Assembly: GCF_022832435.1 (NCBI RefSeq)
Contig: NZ_JALHLF010000016.1
Location: forward strand, 1 to 54,770
DNA: 54,770 bases
Direction: 5' to 3'
Origin: Novosphingobium organovorum
Lineage (GTDB): Bacteria; Pseudomonadota; Alphaproteobacteria; Sphingomonadales; Sphingomonadaceae
Part shown: positions 16,432 through 25,312 of the stretch, in pieces
How the letters are laid out: each line of letters begins with the position of its first letter
Numbering within the stretch: position 1 is the stretch's first letter
Notes under the pieces: model-generated
Told to the model about the DNA's origin: nothing
Seen by the model: the letters and a program-made list of their open reading frames with translations, nothing else
The model's database searches: none
Program-made: the position numbers and the translations under genes

Positions 16432-18297
16432 ATGAAACTCGAATTCATCCCGCTCGACAAGCTGATCGTGAGCAAGGCCAACATGCGCTATGGCAGGAAG
16501 GCGCCCGATGTCTCCGACATCCTGCCGACCGTGCGCAGCCGTGGCGTCATCCAGCCGGTCATCGTTCGCCCGAACTGCGCACCGGATGGCTATGAGATCA
16601 TTGCCGGAAGCCGCCGCTTCCATGCCGCGAAGATCGTCGCCGAGGAACGCCGCGCCGCCAGGGACGGAGCCGCCGAAGCCGATGCCGACACCGCGCTGCT
16701 GCCCTGCGCGATCCTCGACGCGGGCGACGATGCAGCCGCCGTTGAAGCCTCGCTGATCGAGAACCTGGCGCGGCTCGACCCCGACGAGGTGACGCAGTGG
16801 GAAACCTTCACCCGGCTGGTCAAGGAAGGCCGCAGGCTTGAAGACATCGCCGCCACTTTCGGACTGCCCGACCTTGCCGTCCGCCGCGTGCTCGCGCTCG
16901 GCAACCTGCTCCCCGCCATCCGCGACCTTTACCGCCGGGAAGAGATCGACGCGGCCACCGTGCGTCATCTGACAATGGCGTCGAAGAGCCAGCAAAAGGC
17001 ATGGCTCGCGCTCGCTGACGATCCCGACAGCTATGTCCCGACCGGCCATCAGTTGAAGGCATGGCTGTTCGGCGGGCAGTCGATCCCGGCCCGCCACGCG
17101 CTGTTCGACATCGAGGCGAGTGGGCTTGCCACGGTCGCCGATCTGTTCGGCGACGACCGTTATGTCGCCGATGCGGATGCCTTCTGGACCGCGCAGAATG
17201 CCGCCATCGACGCGAAGCGCGCCGCCTATGTCGAGCAGGGCTGGGCCGATGCGATCATCGTGCCGCCGTCCGACCATTTCTCGACATGGGAATATGAGAA
17301 GGCGGGCAAGCGCAAGGGCGGGCGGGTCTATCTCGACGTGCGCGCCTCAGGCGAGGTGATCGTCCATGAAGGCTATGTCAGCCGCAAGGAGGCCGCGCGC
17401 CTCGCCAAGGCGGAAGGGTCGGAGAACGGTGGCGGGACCGGTCAAAAACAGGCCCGGCCCGAAGTGACATCGACGATGCAGACCTATATCGACCTGCATC
17501 GCCACGCCGCCGTCCGCGCCGCGATGCTCGCCCATCCGAGGATCGCGCTGCGGCTGATGGTCGCCCATGCCATCACCGGCTCGCACCTCTGGTCGGTCAA
17601 GCCCGAGCCGCAACGAACAAGCAACGACGATGTCCGCGAGAGTATCGACAACAGTCGCGCCGAGGCGGAATTCGACGAACATCGCCGCGCCGTTCTCGCG
17701 GTTCTCGGCTTCTCGCCCGAGGAGCCGACCGTGACCGGCGGAAACTGCGATGACTATGGTGTCGTCGGCGTGTTCCAGCGCCTGCTCGACCTTCCCGACA
17801 TGGTCGTCATGGACGTGATCGCCATTGTCTTGGGCGAAACACTGGCTTCCGGCAGCGCCGCCGTCGAAGCGGTGGGGATGGAGATCGGCATCGATATGGC
17901 CCGCTGCTGGCAGGCCGACGACGCCTTTTTCGAGCTGATCCGCGACCGCGAAGTGCTGACCCGCATCGTGGCCGAGGTGGCGGGCGAAACCGTCGCCAAC
18001 GCCAATGCAGGCGAGAAGACCAAGACCCTGAAACGCATCGTTCGCGATCATCTGGACGGCACCAATGGGCGCGACCGGCGCGAGAACTGGGTGCCTCGCT
18101 GGATGGCCTTCCCGCCCGCCGCATATACCGCGCGCGGCGGCGTCGGCACCGTGGCGGCCCACGCCAAGGCGCAGGCCGCGCGCGAGATCGAGCGGCGGGC
18201 GCCGGGTGATGATGAGCCCGATCCGAGCGCACCGGGCATGGTGATGTCCGCTCCGGAGCCTGACGAAGAGGCGGCGGCAGACCGGCTCGCTGCCTGA
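16432..18297 (+). CDS. ParB/Srx-fold partition-type protein of the mobile element
   Basis: The protein has 621 residues, much longer than chromosomal ParB (~300). The N-terminal ParB/Srx domain starts at residue ~2 with FIPLDKLIVSKANMRYG, GVIQPVIVRP and IIAGSRRFHAAKI (arginine-rich box that binds CTP in ParB), followed by ASLIENLARLDPDEVTQWE and a helix-turn-helix region (DIAATFGLPDLAVRRVLALG). The C-terminal ~350 residues are specific to this element-borne family. There is a Shine-Dalgarno (aaggag) at 16421-16426. Likely role: maintenance or transcriptional control of the element; no partner ParA is present in the window. Confidence 0.85.
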   Translation: MKLEFIPLDKLIVSKANMRYGRKAPDVSDILPTVRSRGVIQPVIVRPNCAPDGYEIIAGSRRFHAAKIVAEERRAARDGAAEADADTALLPCAILDAGDDAAAVEASLIENLARLDPDEVTQWETFTRLVKEGRRLEDIAATFGLPDLAVRRVLALGNLLPAIRDLYRREEIDAATVRHLTMASKSQQKAWLALADDPDSYVPTGHQLKAWLFGGQSIPARHALFDIEASGLATVADLFGDDRYVADADAFWTAQNAAIDAKRAAYVEQGWADAIIVPPSDHFSTWEYEKAGKRKGGRVYLDVRASGEVIVHEGYVSRKEAARLAKAEGSENGGGTGQKQARPEVTSTMQTYIDLHRHAAVRAAMLAHPRIALRLMVAHAITGSHLWSVKPEPQRTSNDDVRESIDNSRAEAEFDEHRRAVLAVLGFSPEEPTVTGGNCDDYGVVGVFQRLLDLPDMVVMDVIAIVLGETLASGSAAVEAVGMEIGIDMARCWQADDAFFELIRDREVLTRIVAEVAGETVANANAGEKTKTLKRIVRDHLDGTNGRDRRENWVPRWMAFPPAAYTARGGVGTVAAHAKAQAAREIERRAPGDDEPDPSAPGMVMSAPEPDEEAAADRLAA

Positions 18298-18305
18298 TCC
18301 GTCGA

Positions 18306-18334
18306 GGGCGGCGGAGCCAATGGTACCGCCGCCC
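18306..18334 (+). terminator. GC-rich hairpin behind the ParB-like gene
   Basis: gggcggcgg (18306-18314) pairs perfectly with ccgccgccc (18326-18334) across an 11-base loop, eight bases after the stop. No T-run follows, so an intrinsic terminator is uncertain; it may be a pause or mRNA-stabilising structure. Confidence 0.5.
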
Positions 18335-18503
18335 GAATCCTTGCAAACCCTGAAAATTTCGGCCGCGCCCCCTCGCCCTGACGGGCTCGGGCGCGCGGTA
18401 TTGGTTTGTGGTTTCCGCCGTGCTGGATAAGCGTGGTCTGAAGACCGCAGAATGGCAATACTGGTGGGGAGCGGACATTGCAGACGCATGGGAGAACCTT
18501 ATC

Positions 18504-18881
18504 ATGGGCCGTATGGGTGCAACTTCTCCCAGCAGCGTGGGCCTTGGCGGTGATGGTGACGAGCTATTTGCCATAGATGATGTCGAACGCGCCTTTGGCG
18601 TAGAGCTCGACAAGGCGGACGCCTCGCGGTGGCATACCGCTGGCGACTTGTTCGCATCGCTTTGCGAGAAGCTACCAGTTGACGCTCGGCATGAGGAAAT
18701 TTGGCCGCGCTTCACAGAAGTTCTGACAAGCCAAACAGGCGTCGATCCCAACGCCATCGAGACGGAGAGTCCCTTGCTCACGCAGTCACGGTTTTGGGTT
18801 CATGTCGTCAACGTGTCGGCAGCGGCCTGGATTGCTTCAGCCGTTGGCTTACTGGTGCTGGCAGGGTGGGCGCTGCTGTAG
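18504..18881 (+). CDS. Hypothetical tail-anchored protein
   Basis: The protein has 125 residues. The ATG at 18504 has a good ggagaacc site; an upstream GTG at 18408 would add 32 residues of weak character. The soluble part contains FAIDDVERAFGVELDKADAS and DLFASLCEKLPV, which resembles the helix pattern of small acyl-carrier-like domains, but the serine for a phosphopantetheine is not obvious. The C-terminus is one hydrophobic helix (AAWIASAVGLLVLAGWALL), so the protein should sit in the inner membrane by its tail. Function unknown. Confidence 0.6.
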   Translation: MGRMGATSPSSVGLGGDGDELFAIDDVERAFGVELDKADASRWHTAGDLFASLCEKLPVDARHEEIWPRFTEVLTSQTGVDPNAIETESPLLTQSRFWVHVVNVSAAAWIASAVGLLVLAGWALL

Positions 18882-18916
18882 CCGTTTGAGTCCGGTTGGG
18901 CGAATTACGACGTCGC

Positions 18917-19225
18917 CTATGCCGCTTCGGCGACTGTCTGGAAGTATGGGCCACAGTTCCACGGCATGAGTTCATCCCAACTCGAGATGGGCCGGCCGCC
19001 AGCGATCTTGGCGATGACGTCGCCAATATAAGCCTGAGGTTCGCAGCTCATCGGCAGGCGGATGACGACCATCAATGCGGTGCTGACCTTACCGCCTTTC
19101 ATACCGTAGCGGACCTTGGCCCGTCGTTGTCCACCGCACAACCGATAATGGCGGCAGCGTCGCCGTGCGTGCCCTGGACGATCGATCCGATGACGCGGTG
19201 GTTCGTCCGCGCAATCCACGACCAA
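18917..19225 (-). pseudogene. IS66-type transposase, C-terminal remnant
   Basis: The minus strand encodes EPQAYIGDVIAKIAG followed by SSWDELMPWNC near its end, which is the usual C-terminus of IS66 TnpC transposases (A-W-L-x-D-V-L-x-R-I, then E-L-L-P-W-x-W). A preceding matching segment (CAVDNDGPRSATV) lies in another frame just upstream, showing frameshifts. No inverted repeats or other IS66 genes are seen. It is a decayed fragment. Confidence 0.6.
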
Positions 19226-19524
19226 TCCATCGCGAGGGATGAACCGGCGGCATTGTCGTCGTTACCACTGCCGTGTCCTGCACCGTTCCCGGCTCCTCGG
19301 GCGCATGACCTGGGACGGCCGCAGTCCCGCGAAACCATCGCCGCGCGGCTTATTTCCCCGCCCGTCAAGGCGGGCTCCTCGCGGTCGCTTCGCTTCAAAT
19401 AAGCCTTCGGTTCAGGTCCTCCGCTGCCGCTCCGGCCTGCCGGTTCGCAGGCCCGCTGTGACCGTCCCTTCGGTCCGCCCATCGCCCGGAAACGGTTCGG
19501 GCCGACTTTTCAAGGAGACGAACA
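19226..19524. other. GC-rich leader region ahead of the DUF736 gene
   Basis: No gene is supported. Short inverted repeats are frequent: cttattt/aaataag (19349-19355 and 19397-19403), cccgcc/ggcggg (19360-19375) and others. A Shine-Dalgarno (aaggag) lies at 19511-19516 ahead of the DUF736 gene. It is similar in style to the leader at 14317-14831. Confidence 0.4.
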
Positions 19525-19845
19525 ATGCCAGCCATCGGTTATGTCACCCGCGATGGAAACGGCTTCAAGGGCCAGCTCAGGACGCTCTCGATCCGCACCG
19601 AGATCGAGAGCGTTCCCAACACCCGCAAGTCCGGCGACACCCAACCCGACTTCCGCGTGTCGGCGGCCGGTGTCGAGGTCGGGGCCGGGTGGGTCCGGCG
19701 CGGCGAAATGTCTGGCCGCGACTATGTGTCGCTATCGCTCGCCGCTCCGGAATTCGGCCCGCGCCGGCTCTATGCCAATCTCGGCCGCGCCGCCGGGCAG
19801 GACGACGAGGATGCCTTCGCGATCATCTGGAATCCCGCTGACTGA
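19525..19845 (+). CDS. DUF736 domain protein
   Basis: The protein has 106 residues matching DUF736: MPAIGYVTRDGNGFKGQL at the start, DFRVSAAGVEVGAGWVRR in the middle, and DYVSLSLAAPEFGPRRLYAN near the end. This is a small beta-rich protein found on plasmids and ICEs of alphaproteobacteria, function unknown. Spacing from aaggag is good. It stands alone between two noncoding regions. Confidence 0.92.
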   Translation: MPAIGYVTRDGNGFKGQLRTLSIRTEIESVPNTRKSGDTQPDFRVSAAGVEVGAGWVRRGEMSGRDYVSLSLAAPEFGPRRLYANLGRAAGQDDEDAFAIIWNPAD

Positions 19846-19911
19846 GCGGATCGCCCCGCGCTCGAACCGGGCGCGGGGCACTCGCCGCCGGCCCCAAGGG
19901 GGGCGCGATAA

Positions 19912-19924
19912 GGGGGGGGGGGGG
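19912..19924 (+). repeat. Homopolymer of 13 G residues
   Basis: An uninterrupted G13 tract between the DUF736 stop and the AlpA-like gene, preceded by another G6 run at 19898-19903. It is outside any supported coding region. See findings. Confidence 0.95.
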
Positions 19925-20029
19925 CGGAATCGCATGGGCCGATTTGCGACCCTGCCGAAGACGGCCGGATCGATCCATTCCGCTCCCATCAGCCGGCGCA
20001 CCAAGCGGCGGCGTGGATGGACCGGAATC

Positions 20030-20266
20030 ATGGACGACACCGCGAAAGATATCGGGGCACGCGCGCAGGCCGCGCGCGAGACTTGCCCCTTCCTGACCGC
20101 CAAGCAGGCGGCCTTTCATCTCGGCCTCGCCTATTCGACGCTGAAGCGCCTGCGTCAGATGGGAACGGGTCCCAAATGCCGTCTGCACGGCCGCACCTGG
20201 CGCTATCATATCGACGATATCGAGGCCTGGTCGGCGGCCCGCGCACGCGGAGGAGACCATGGTTGA
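20030..20266 (+). CDS. AlpA-like helix-turn-helix regulator
   Basis: The protein has 78 residues. The core FLTAKQAAFHLGLAYSTLKR followed by CRLHGRTWRYHIDDIEAW is a MerR/excisionase-type winged helix as in AlpA and other element regulators. The ATG at 20030 is chosen because the domain starts shortly after; the frame is open further upstream without protein-like content. It overlaps the traF start by eight bases, so the two are probably co-transcribed. It may control the mobilisation genes. Confidence 0.75.
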   Translation: MDDTAKDIGARAQAARETCPFLTAKQAAFHLGLAYSTLKRLRQMGTGPKCRLHGRTWRYHIDDIEAWSAARARGGDHG

Positions 20267-20854
20267 GCCGCCTCCCAAGACCCGTCCGCTGCCGCTGTTC
20301 GTCTGGGAAAAGGAGCAGCGCGCGCGGCGCCAGCGCATGGCCCGGGTCCGCCATATGTGGCTGCGTCGGACCGTGCTGCTTGGGATCGGCATGGCTGCCT
20401 TGGGCCTCACGATTGCCCAGCCGCCGCTGCCGCGACTGGTCTGGAACGCCAGCGCCAGCGCGCCGATCGGCCTCTATGCCGTATCGCCCGGCACCGCACT
20501 TGGACCGGCGATATGGCGATCGCATGGCCGCCGGCGGCAGCGCGGCAACTCACCGCGCATCGCCGCTACCTGCCGGTGAACGTCCCGCTAGTGAAGCGCG
20601 TCGTGGCAGTCGCTGGTGATACGATCTGCGGCGTCGGTCGCACCGTGACGGTGAACGGCAGGCGGGTTGCCTTGCGCCGCGCCGCCGATGCAGAAGGCCG
20701 TCCGCTGCCCGCCTGGCAGGGCTGCATCCGGCTGGCCCCGGGCATGGTCTTTCTGCTCATGACCGAGACGCCGGACTCGTTCGACGGGCGCTATTTCGGT
20801 CCGACCGCGGCACGCGATACTATCGGCAGGGCGACCCCGCTGTGGCTGCGCTGA
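20259..20854 (+). pseudogene. traF: TraF-type S26 signal peptidase with a frameshift
   Basis: Two overlapping frames together make one S26 peptidase. The first (from ATG 20259) has a membrane helix (TVLLGIGMAALGLTIA) and the catalytic serine in NASASAPIGLY (Ser67). The second has the catalytic lysine segment VPLVKRVVAVAGD, then FLLMTETPDSFDGRYFGP. The frame change falls near 20503, where one base seems missing between ctt and accggcgat. TraF processes the pilin TrbC into its cyclic form. The fault is either a true mutation or a sequencing error; both ends are otherwise well conserved. Confidence 0.8.
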
Positions 20855-21480
20855 GGACGCTCGCGCTTGGCCTCGCGCTGCTCTTTGCCGCGCCTGCCAT
20901 TGCCAATTCGCAGAGAAGCGATCCGGTAGCCCGATGGCACACCGAGATCGCCGAAGCCTCGGCGCGGTTCGGCGTGCCCGTGGCCTGGATCGAGCGGGTG
21001 ATGCGCGCGGAAAGCGGCGGCATGACCATGCTGGACGGGCGGCCGATCACGAGCCGGGCGGGCGCAATGGGGCTGATGCAGCTGATGCCGGCGACCTGGA
21101 CGGCGATGCGGGCGACATATGGGCTGGGCGGCAATCCTTACGATCCTCGCGACAATATCCTTGCCGGTACTGCCTATCTGCGCGCGATGTACGACCGCTT
21201 CGGCTATCCGGGACTGTTCGGTGCCTATAACGCGGGTCCGGGCCGCTATGCCGCCTATCTGACCACTGGGCGCCCGCTGCCGGGCGAGACGCGCGCCTAT
21301 CTCGCTACGGTGACGGGTACAACTCCGCAGGAATTGTCGGCTGCGCCATCGGTCCCGCGCAGTCTGCCGCCGCAGCTATTCGTCGTGCTCAGGACTGCAA
21401 CGCAATCCGTCGATCTGCCACCAGCGCGCACGCCGGATGCGTCACCAGATTCGCTGTTCGCCGTTCGCGCTCCCCGCTGA
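20842..21480 (+). CDS. Lytic transglycosylase of the conjugation system
   Basis: The protein has 212 residues with a GTG start overlapping the end of traF by 13 bases. A signal peptide (LALGLALLFAAPAIA) is followed by a goose-type lysozyme/SLT domain: ERVMRAESGG with the catalytic Glu57, then GAMGLMQLMPATW, LAGTAYLRAMYDRFG and AYNAGPGRY. It should cut peptidoglycan in the periplasm to let the type IV secretion channel through (VirB1-like). The C-terminal ~50 residues are a Ser/Pro-rich tail. Confidence 0.9.
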   Translation: MAALRTLALGLALLFAAPAIANSQRSDPVARWHTEIAEASARFGVPVAWIERVMRAESGGMTMLDGRPITSRAGAMGLMQLMPATWTAMRATYGLGGNPYDPRDNILAGTAYLRAMYDRFGYPGLFGAYNAGPGRYAAYLTTGRPLPGETRAYLATVTGTTPQELSAAPSVPRSLPPQLFVVLRTATQSVDLPPARTPDASPDSLFAVRAPR

Positions 21481-21800
21481 GCGAGCATGGGTGGCACCGT
21501 CGCAAGGCACTGGTTGCGAGGACAGTGCGCATGGCAGAGGTGGGAGGGGCTCGTCTCGGCAAGGCCCAGTATGACGGGCGCCGAAGCGGCTGTGCAAGGC
21601 CGGCGGCCCCTCCAATTTTGCCGCGATACGGGGGGCTGCTGCGCAGCCGAGTCTTTTCGTTTGGGCGCAACAAAATCGGTTCCTCCACCGCCGCTTCGCG
21701 GCGCTTCCGGCTATGCCTCCAGCGGCCCTGACAGCCGCTCCGCCACCCGTCTCCGGAGGTCTGTCCTCGATAAGGAGGACGTCAAGCGAAGGAGGCGATC
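21481..21800. other. Intergenic region between the transglycosylase and a small gene
   Basis: About 320 bases with no supported gene. It contains GC-rich inverted segments, including ctgctgcgcag (21638-21648) and cgcttcgcggcg (21693-21704), and ends with two purine-rich sites (aaggagg at 21773-21779 and at 21790-21796), the second at good distance for the next ATG. It might contain part of an origin of transfer but I see no diagnostic motif. Confidence 0.35.
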
Positions 21801-22160
21801 ATGACCATGTTTCATACCATCGGTGCCGCATCGGACCGCGTGATGACAACGCTCGTGGCTGGGCTGGAAATCGAATTCGGAAGGGGTGCGGCCGAGGCTT
21901 TGGCCGCACGGTTTCTGGAGGCCGAGGAGAGCGATTTCCTGTGGGATGCGCGCGTTTCGGAGCGATGGCTCGGGGCGTATGAGAGCATCGATGAGGAGAA
22001 TTTCGAGCTCGATCGGGTGGCGATCATGGGCCGGCTGAATGGCCGCTGGTTCGTCGCGGTCAGCATCATCGATGGCGACGGAAACCCGCACGGATTGATG
22101 GGGCGGCGCAACTTCGGAAGCGAACGCCAGGCGCGCGAAGCCTTTGCGGCGACGCATTGA
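21801..22160 (+). CDS. Small hypothetical protein upstream of the relaxase
   Basis: The protein has 119 residues, acidic, with a strong aaggagg site. It contains AEALAARFLEAEESDFLW, then FELDRVAIMGRLNGRWFVAV and ends in ERQAREAFAATH. No domain is recognised; the pattern is that of a small soluble alpha/beta protein kept on related mobile elements. A terminator at 22177 closes the unit. Confidence 0.7.
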   Translation: MTMFHTIGAASDRVMTTLVAGLEIEFGRGAAEALAARFLEAEESDFLWDARVSERWLGAYESIDEENFELDRVAIMGRLNGRWFVAVSIIDGDGNPHGLMGRRNFGSERQAREAFAATH

Positions 22161-22176
22161 TCGGAGGCTCGGAAAC

Positions 22177-22222
22177 GCCGGGACATGGTGCCGGATAGGC
22201 ATCGTGTCCCGGCTCTTTTTTT
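22177..22222 (+). terminator. Intrinsic terminator
   Basis: gccgggaca (22177-22185) pairs exactly with tgtcccggc (22205-22213), followed by tcttttttt. It ends the transcript of the small gene at 21801-22160 before the relaxase. Confidence 0.92.
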
Positions 22223-22504
22223 GCCTCGGCTCAGGCGAGATGGGTGGGCGGCAGGTTAACGGAAATGGGCGACAGGAGCAGGTCAGGCGGGAGAGCGGCG
22301 TAAGGCAAGATAAAGCTATGGCACTGCGTTTCCATAAGCCTTTGTCTGCACATCGTTATTTGGCCAGATTGACGGCACTACCCTTGATGTGCCGGTGCCA
22401 TCTCCCGCGAAATCGGCGGGATTCCGCCATGTTTGGCAGCACCGGTTTTCATCTGTTCCGGCACGCGTCATGCTCACCCGTACAAGCCATTCGGAAGCAG
22501 TAAG
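22223..22504 (+). other. Relaxase upstream region, candidate oriT
   Basis: A noncoding stretch of ~280 bases, with parts more AT-rich than its neighbours, between a terminator and the relaxase start. It has a short hairpin tcccgc/gcggga (22403-22421). Position next to the relaxase gene fits an origin of transfer, but no nic site can be recognised. Inference only. Confidence 0.3.
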
Positions 22505-24493
22505 ATGGCCGACGACGACAGTTTCGAGCCACACCTCGGTCACCAGCGTAGTCAGGGCATCAAGCGACCCCGGCGCTACCTTGGCCGTGTGCTCGCGGCG
22601 GCCAATCTCGCGCGCGGCGGCGGGGTTGGAAGCAGGCCTGCCGGGGGGAGCTTCACCGGCAGCCGGATCGGACGCGGGGCGGGCGTTGGCCGCCTGCTCG
22701 CCAGTCGGGGCGGCCATGCTGCCGCGAGCCGGCGCCGCGTCATCGTCAAGACGAGCGTGGTCAAGCTCGCCGGCAAGAGCGCGTCGGCCGCTGCCGCGCA
22801 CCTGCGCTATCTCCAGCGCGACGGCACCACGCGCGAGGGGACACGCGGCGCGCTCTACGGCCGCGACGCCGATGTCGCCGACGGCAAGGCATTCGGCGAG
22901 CGCGGGGCCGGTGATCGCCATCAGTTCCGCTTCATCGTTTCACCGGAGGACGGCGACCAATATGATGACCTCAAGCCCCTGACCCGGCGGCTCATGGCGC
23001 GGTTGGAAGAGGATCTCGGGACCAAGCTCGACTGGGTCGCGGTCGACCACTTCAACACCGGCCATCCGCACACCCATATCGTCGTGCGCGGGAAGGACGA
23101 GCGCGGGGCCGATCTGATCATCGCCCGAGATTATCTGACCACCGGCATTCGCGAGCGCGCCGCCGAACTGGTCGATCTCGATCTGGGGCCACGCACGAGC
23201 CGCGAAATTCAGCAGTCGCAGCGCGCCGAAATCGAGCAGGAACGCTTTACCTTGATCGACCGCGCGTTGTTCAAGGGCGCGGATGCCGAGCGGGTGGTCG
23301 CAAGCCATGCTCGCGATGGGTTCGACCAGACGCTGCGCGCTGGCCGGCTGGCGAAGCTTTCACGCTTGGGCCTGGCAGAGTCGCTCGGCGCCGGTCGCTT
23401 CCGGCTCGCCCCCGACCTCGCCGACACGCTGCGGCGCCTGGGCGAACGCGGCGACATCATCCGCACCATGCAGCGCGAATTTTCGCGCGCCGCCGTTCAG
23501 CGGGTGCCAGCCGACCAGGCAATCTACGATCCCGCCGCGCCCGATGCCCGCCCGCTGGTCGGCCGCGTGCTGGTACGAGGGCTCGCCGATGAACATGCCG
23601 ATCGCCATTATTTGATCGTCGACGGCACAGACGGCCGAAGCCACTATGTCGCGATCGGCCGGGGCACCGAAACCGACATGAGCTTGCCGCAGGGTGCGAT
23701 CGTGCGGATCGAACCCGTCAGGCCCGCGGTGCGCGAGGTCGATTGCACCATAGCCAGGATCGCCGCCGCCAATGGTGGGCGCTACGACGTGGACGCGCAT
23801 CTGCACCACGATCCGACCGCCACCGAAGGCTTTGCCGAGACCCATGTCCGGCGGCTTGAGGCGATGCGCCGAACAGCAGGCATCGTCGAGCGCGAGCCGT
23901 CAGGGCGCTGGATCGTAGCTCCTGATCATCTAGATCGGGTCGCAGCCTACGAGGCCGCGCGCCTGCGGGACCGTCCGGTCGCGATCACCTTGCTGTCGAA
24001 ACAGCCGCTTGATCGGCTTGCCGATGCCGATGCCGCGACCTGGATCGATCGGGAGCTGGTGTCGGGCACGCCCGAGCCCGTCCGTGATGTCGGGTTCGGC
24101 CACGACGTGCGCGATGCCCAGGCTCGCCGCCGGCAGTGGCTGGTGGCGCAGGGATTTGCCGAAGAAGCTGACGGCGGCACGATGTTTCCGAACGGCATGA
24201 TCGCGGCCCTCCAGCGGCGCGAGCTGCTGCGGGTAGCGGGACAGCTTTCCGACGAACTCGGGATGCCGTTCCGCGAAGCTGCCGAAGGTGCCCGCGTCGA
24301 AGGCGTCTATCGCCGGTCGGTGGAGCTCGTCAGCGGCCGGTTCGCGCTGATCGAACGGTCGCGGGATTTCACGCTTGTGCCCTGGCGCCCGGTGCTGGAG
24401 CGGCAGGTCGGCAAGTCCGTCTCGGGATTGATGAGGGGCGACGGCATCAGCTGGTCGATCGGGCGCGGGCGATCCGGGCCGGGGATTTCATGA
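22505..24493 (+). CDS. Relaxase/mobilisation nuclease (DUF3363 family)
   Basis: The protein has 662 residues. The ATG at 22505 opens with MADDDSFEPHLG; a longer frame has no protein-like start. Residues ~75-210 are the relaxase domain: VVKLAGKSASAAAAHLRYLQ, RHQFRFIVSPEDG-type segment, then the metal-binding HPHTHIVVRG. The C-terminal DUF3363 part follows (REFSRAAVQRVPADQAIYD, GRGTETDMSLPQG). It should nick oriT and lead the transferred strand into the Trb channel. It is separated from the trb genes by 13 kb of defence cargo. Confidence 0.9.
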   Translation: MADDDSFEPHLGHQRSQGIKRPRRYLGRVLAAANLARGGGVGSRPAGGSFTGSRIGRGAGVGRLLASRGGHAAASRRRVIVKTSVVKLAGKSASAAAAHLRYLQRDGTTREGTRGALYGRDADVADGKAFGERGAGDRHQFRFIVSPEDGDQYDDLKPLTRRLMARLEEDLGTKLDWVAVDHFNTGHPHTHIVVRGKDERGADLIIARDYLTTGIRERAAELVDLDLGPRTSREIQQSQRAEIEQERFTLIDRALFKGADAERVVASHARDGFDQTLRAGRLAKLSRLGLAESLGAGRFRLAPDLADTLRRLGERGDIIRTMQREFSRAAVQRVPADQAIYDPAAPDARPLVGRVLVRGLADEHADRHYLIVDGTDGRSHYVAIGRGTETDMSLPQGAIVRIEPVRPAVREVDCTIARIAAANGGRYDVDAHLHHDPTATEGFAETHVRRLEAMRRTAGIVEREPSGRWIVAPDHLDRVAAYEAARLRDRPVAITLLSKQPLDRLADADAATWIDRELVSGTPEPVRDVGFGHDVRDAQARRRQWLVAQGFAEEADGGTMFPNGMIAALQRRELLRVAGQLSDELGMPFREAAEGARVEGVYRRSVELVSGRFALIERSRDFTLVPWRPVLERQVGKSVSGLMRGDGISWSIGRGRSGPGIS

Positions 24494-24586
24494 TCGTATG
24501 GAGTTTACATGCTTGCGCGGTGTAGGGTGAAATCCGCTTAAAAGCCGTTGTTTAATAGGTCGGGATGCGATCCGAACCTTTGCCGA

Positions 24587-25312
24587 TCATTCATTTTCCG
24601 CCAAGATTAACTCGGCAAGCGAGTCTAGCTCCCTTTTAGCACTCTGCCAGTCAAGCATGTGCTTAGTTAGCAAATCGAAAAATCGCTTGCTGTGGTTATG
24701 TTCGATCAGGTGGCAGAGTTCGTGTAAAATAACATATTCGATGCAGTGACGTGGTGCCCTTATCAGCGTAGGATTCAGGTAGATAACCCCTTCGGGCGAG
24801 CAGCTTCCCCATTGCGTTCTCATACGCATAAGTTTCAACGGTGGTGGGGCGCTAATCCAACTCAGCCGCTCCGAGATTTCGCCGACCTTCTTGCTCAAAT
24901 ATTCGGCGGCTCGATCACTATACCACGCATTCAGCCTGCGTCTTACGGCGGCTCGATCCGCCACTGGCAGCGAAACTTCGAGTTTGCCTCGCAAGAGTTT
25001 GACTTCCGAGCGCTGCGATTTGCTCTCATGGATAATGAGCTTGTGCCGCCGGCCAAGGTAGAAGTGGGTTTCGCCGCTTATATATTCGCGCGGTAGCGCC
25101 ATTCGTCGCGCGGCGATGGCTGCGTTGCGATGCTGGAAAATCCATCTTGCACGTCGCTGAGCCGCCGCCCTGATGTGATCTACTTCCTTATCTTTGGGAG
25201 CTTCAATTTCCACATCACCGTTGGGGTAGACGTGGATGCGGATACGGTCCGTGACAGCACCGGTTTGTCGAACGAGGCACGACACTTCTTGATCGCCGTA
25301 TCGAACAATCAT
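24587..25312 (-). CDS. YgjP-like zinc metallopeptidase coupled to hsdR
   Basis: The protein has 241 residues with the YgjP/DUF45 pattern: an N-terminal beta domain, then RTQWGSCSPEGVIYLNPTLI and the zinc motif HELCHLIEHNHSKRF (His197, Glu198, His201, His207). It overlaps the hsdR stop by four bases (ATGA), so it is part of the restriction operon. Such peptidases are often found with type I systems, but the substrate is unknown; proteolytic control of HsdR is a possibility, not shown. Confidence 0.88.
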   Translation of the reverse strand: MIVRYGDQEVSCLVRQTGAVTDRIRIHVYPNGDVEIEAPKDKEVDHIRAAAQRRARWIFQHRNAAIAARRMALPREYISGETHFYLGRRHKLIIHESKSQRSEVKLLRGKLEVSLPVADRAAVRRRLNAWYSDRAAEYLSKKVGEISERLSWISAPPPLKLMRMRTQWGSCSPEGVIYLNPTLIRAPRHCIEYVILHELCHLIEHNHSKRFFDLLTKHMLDWQSAKRELDSLAELILAENE

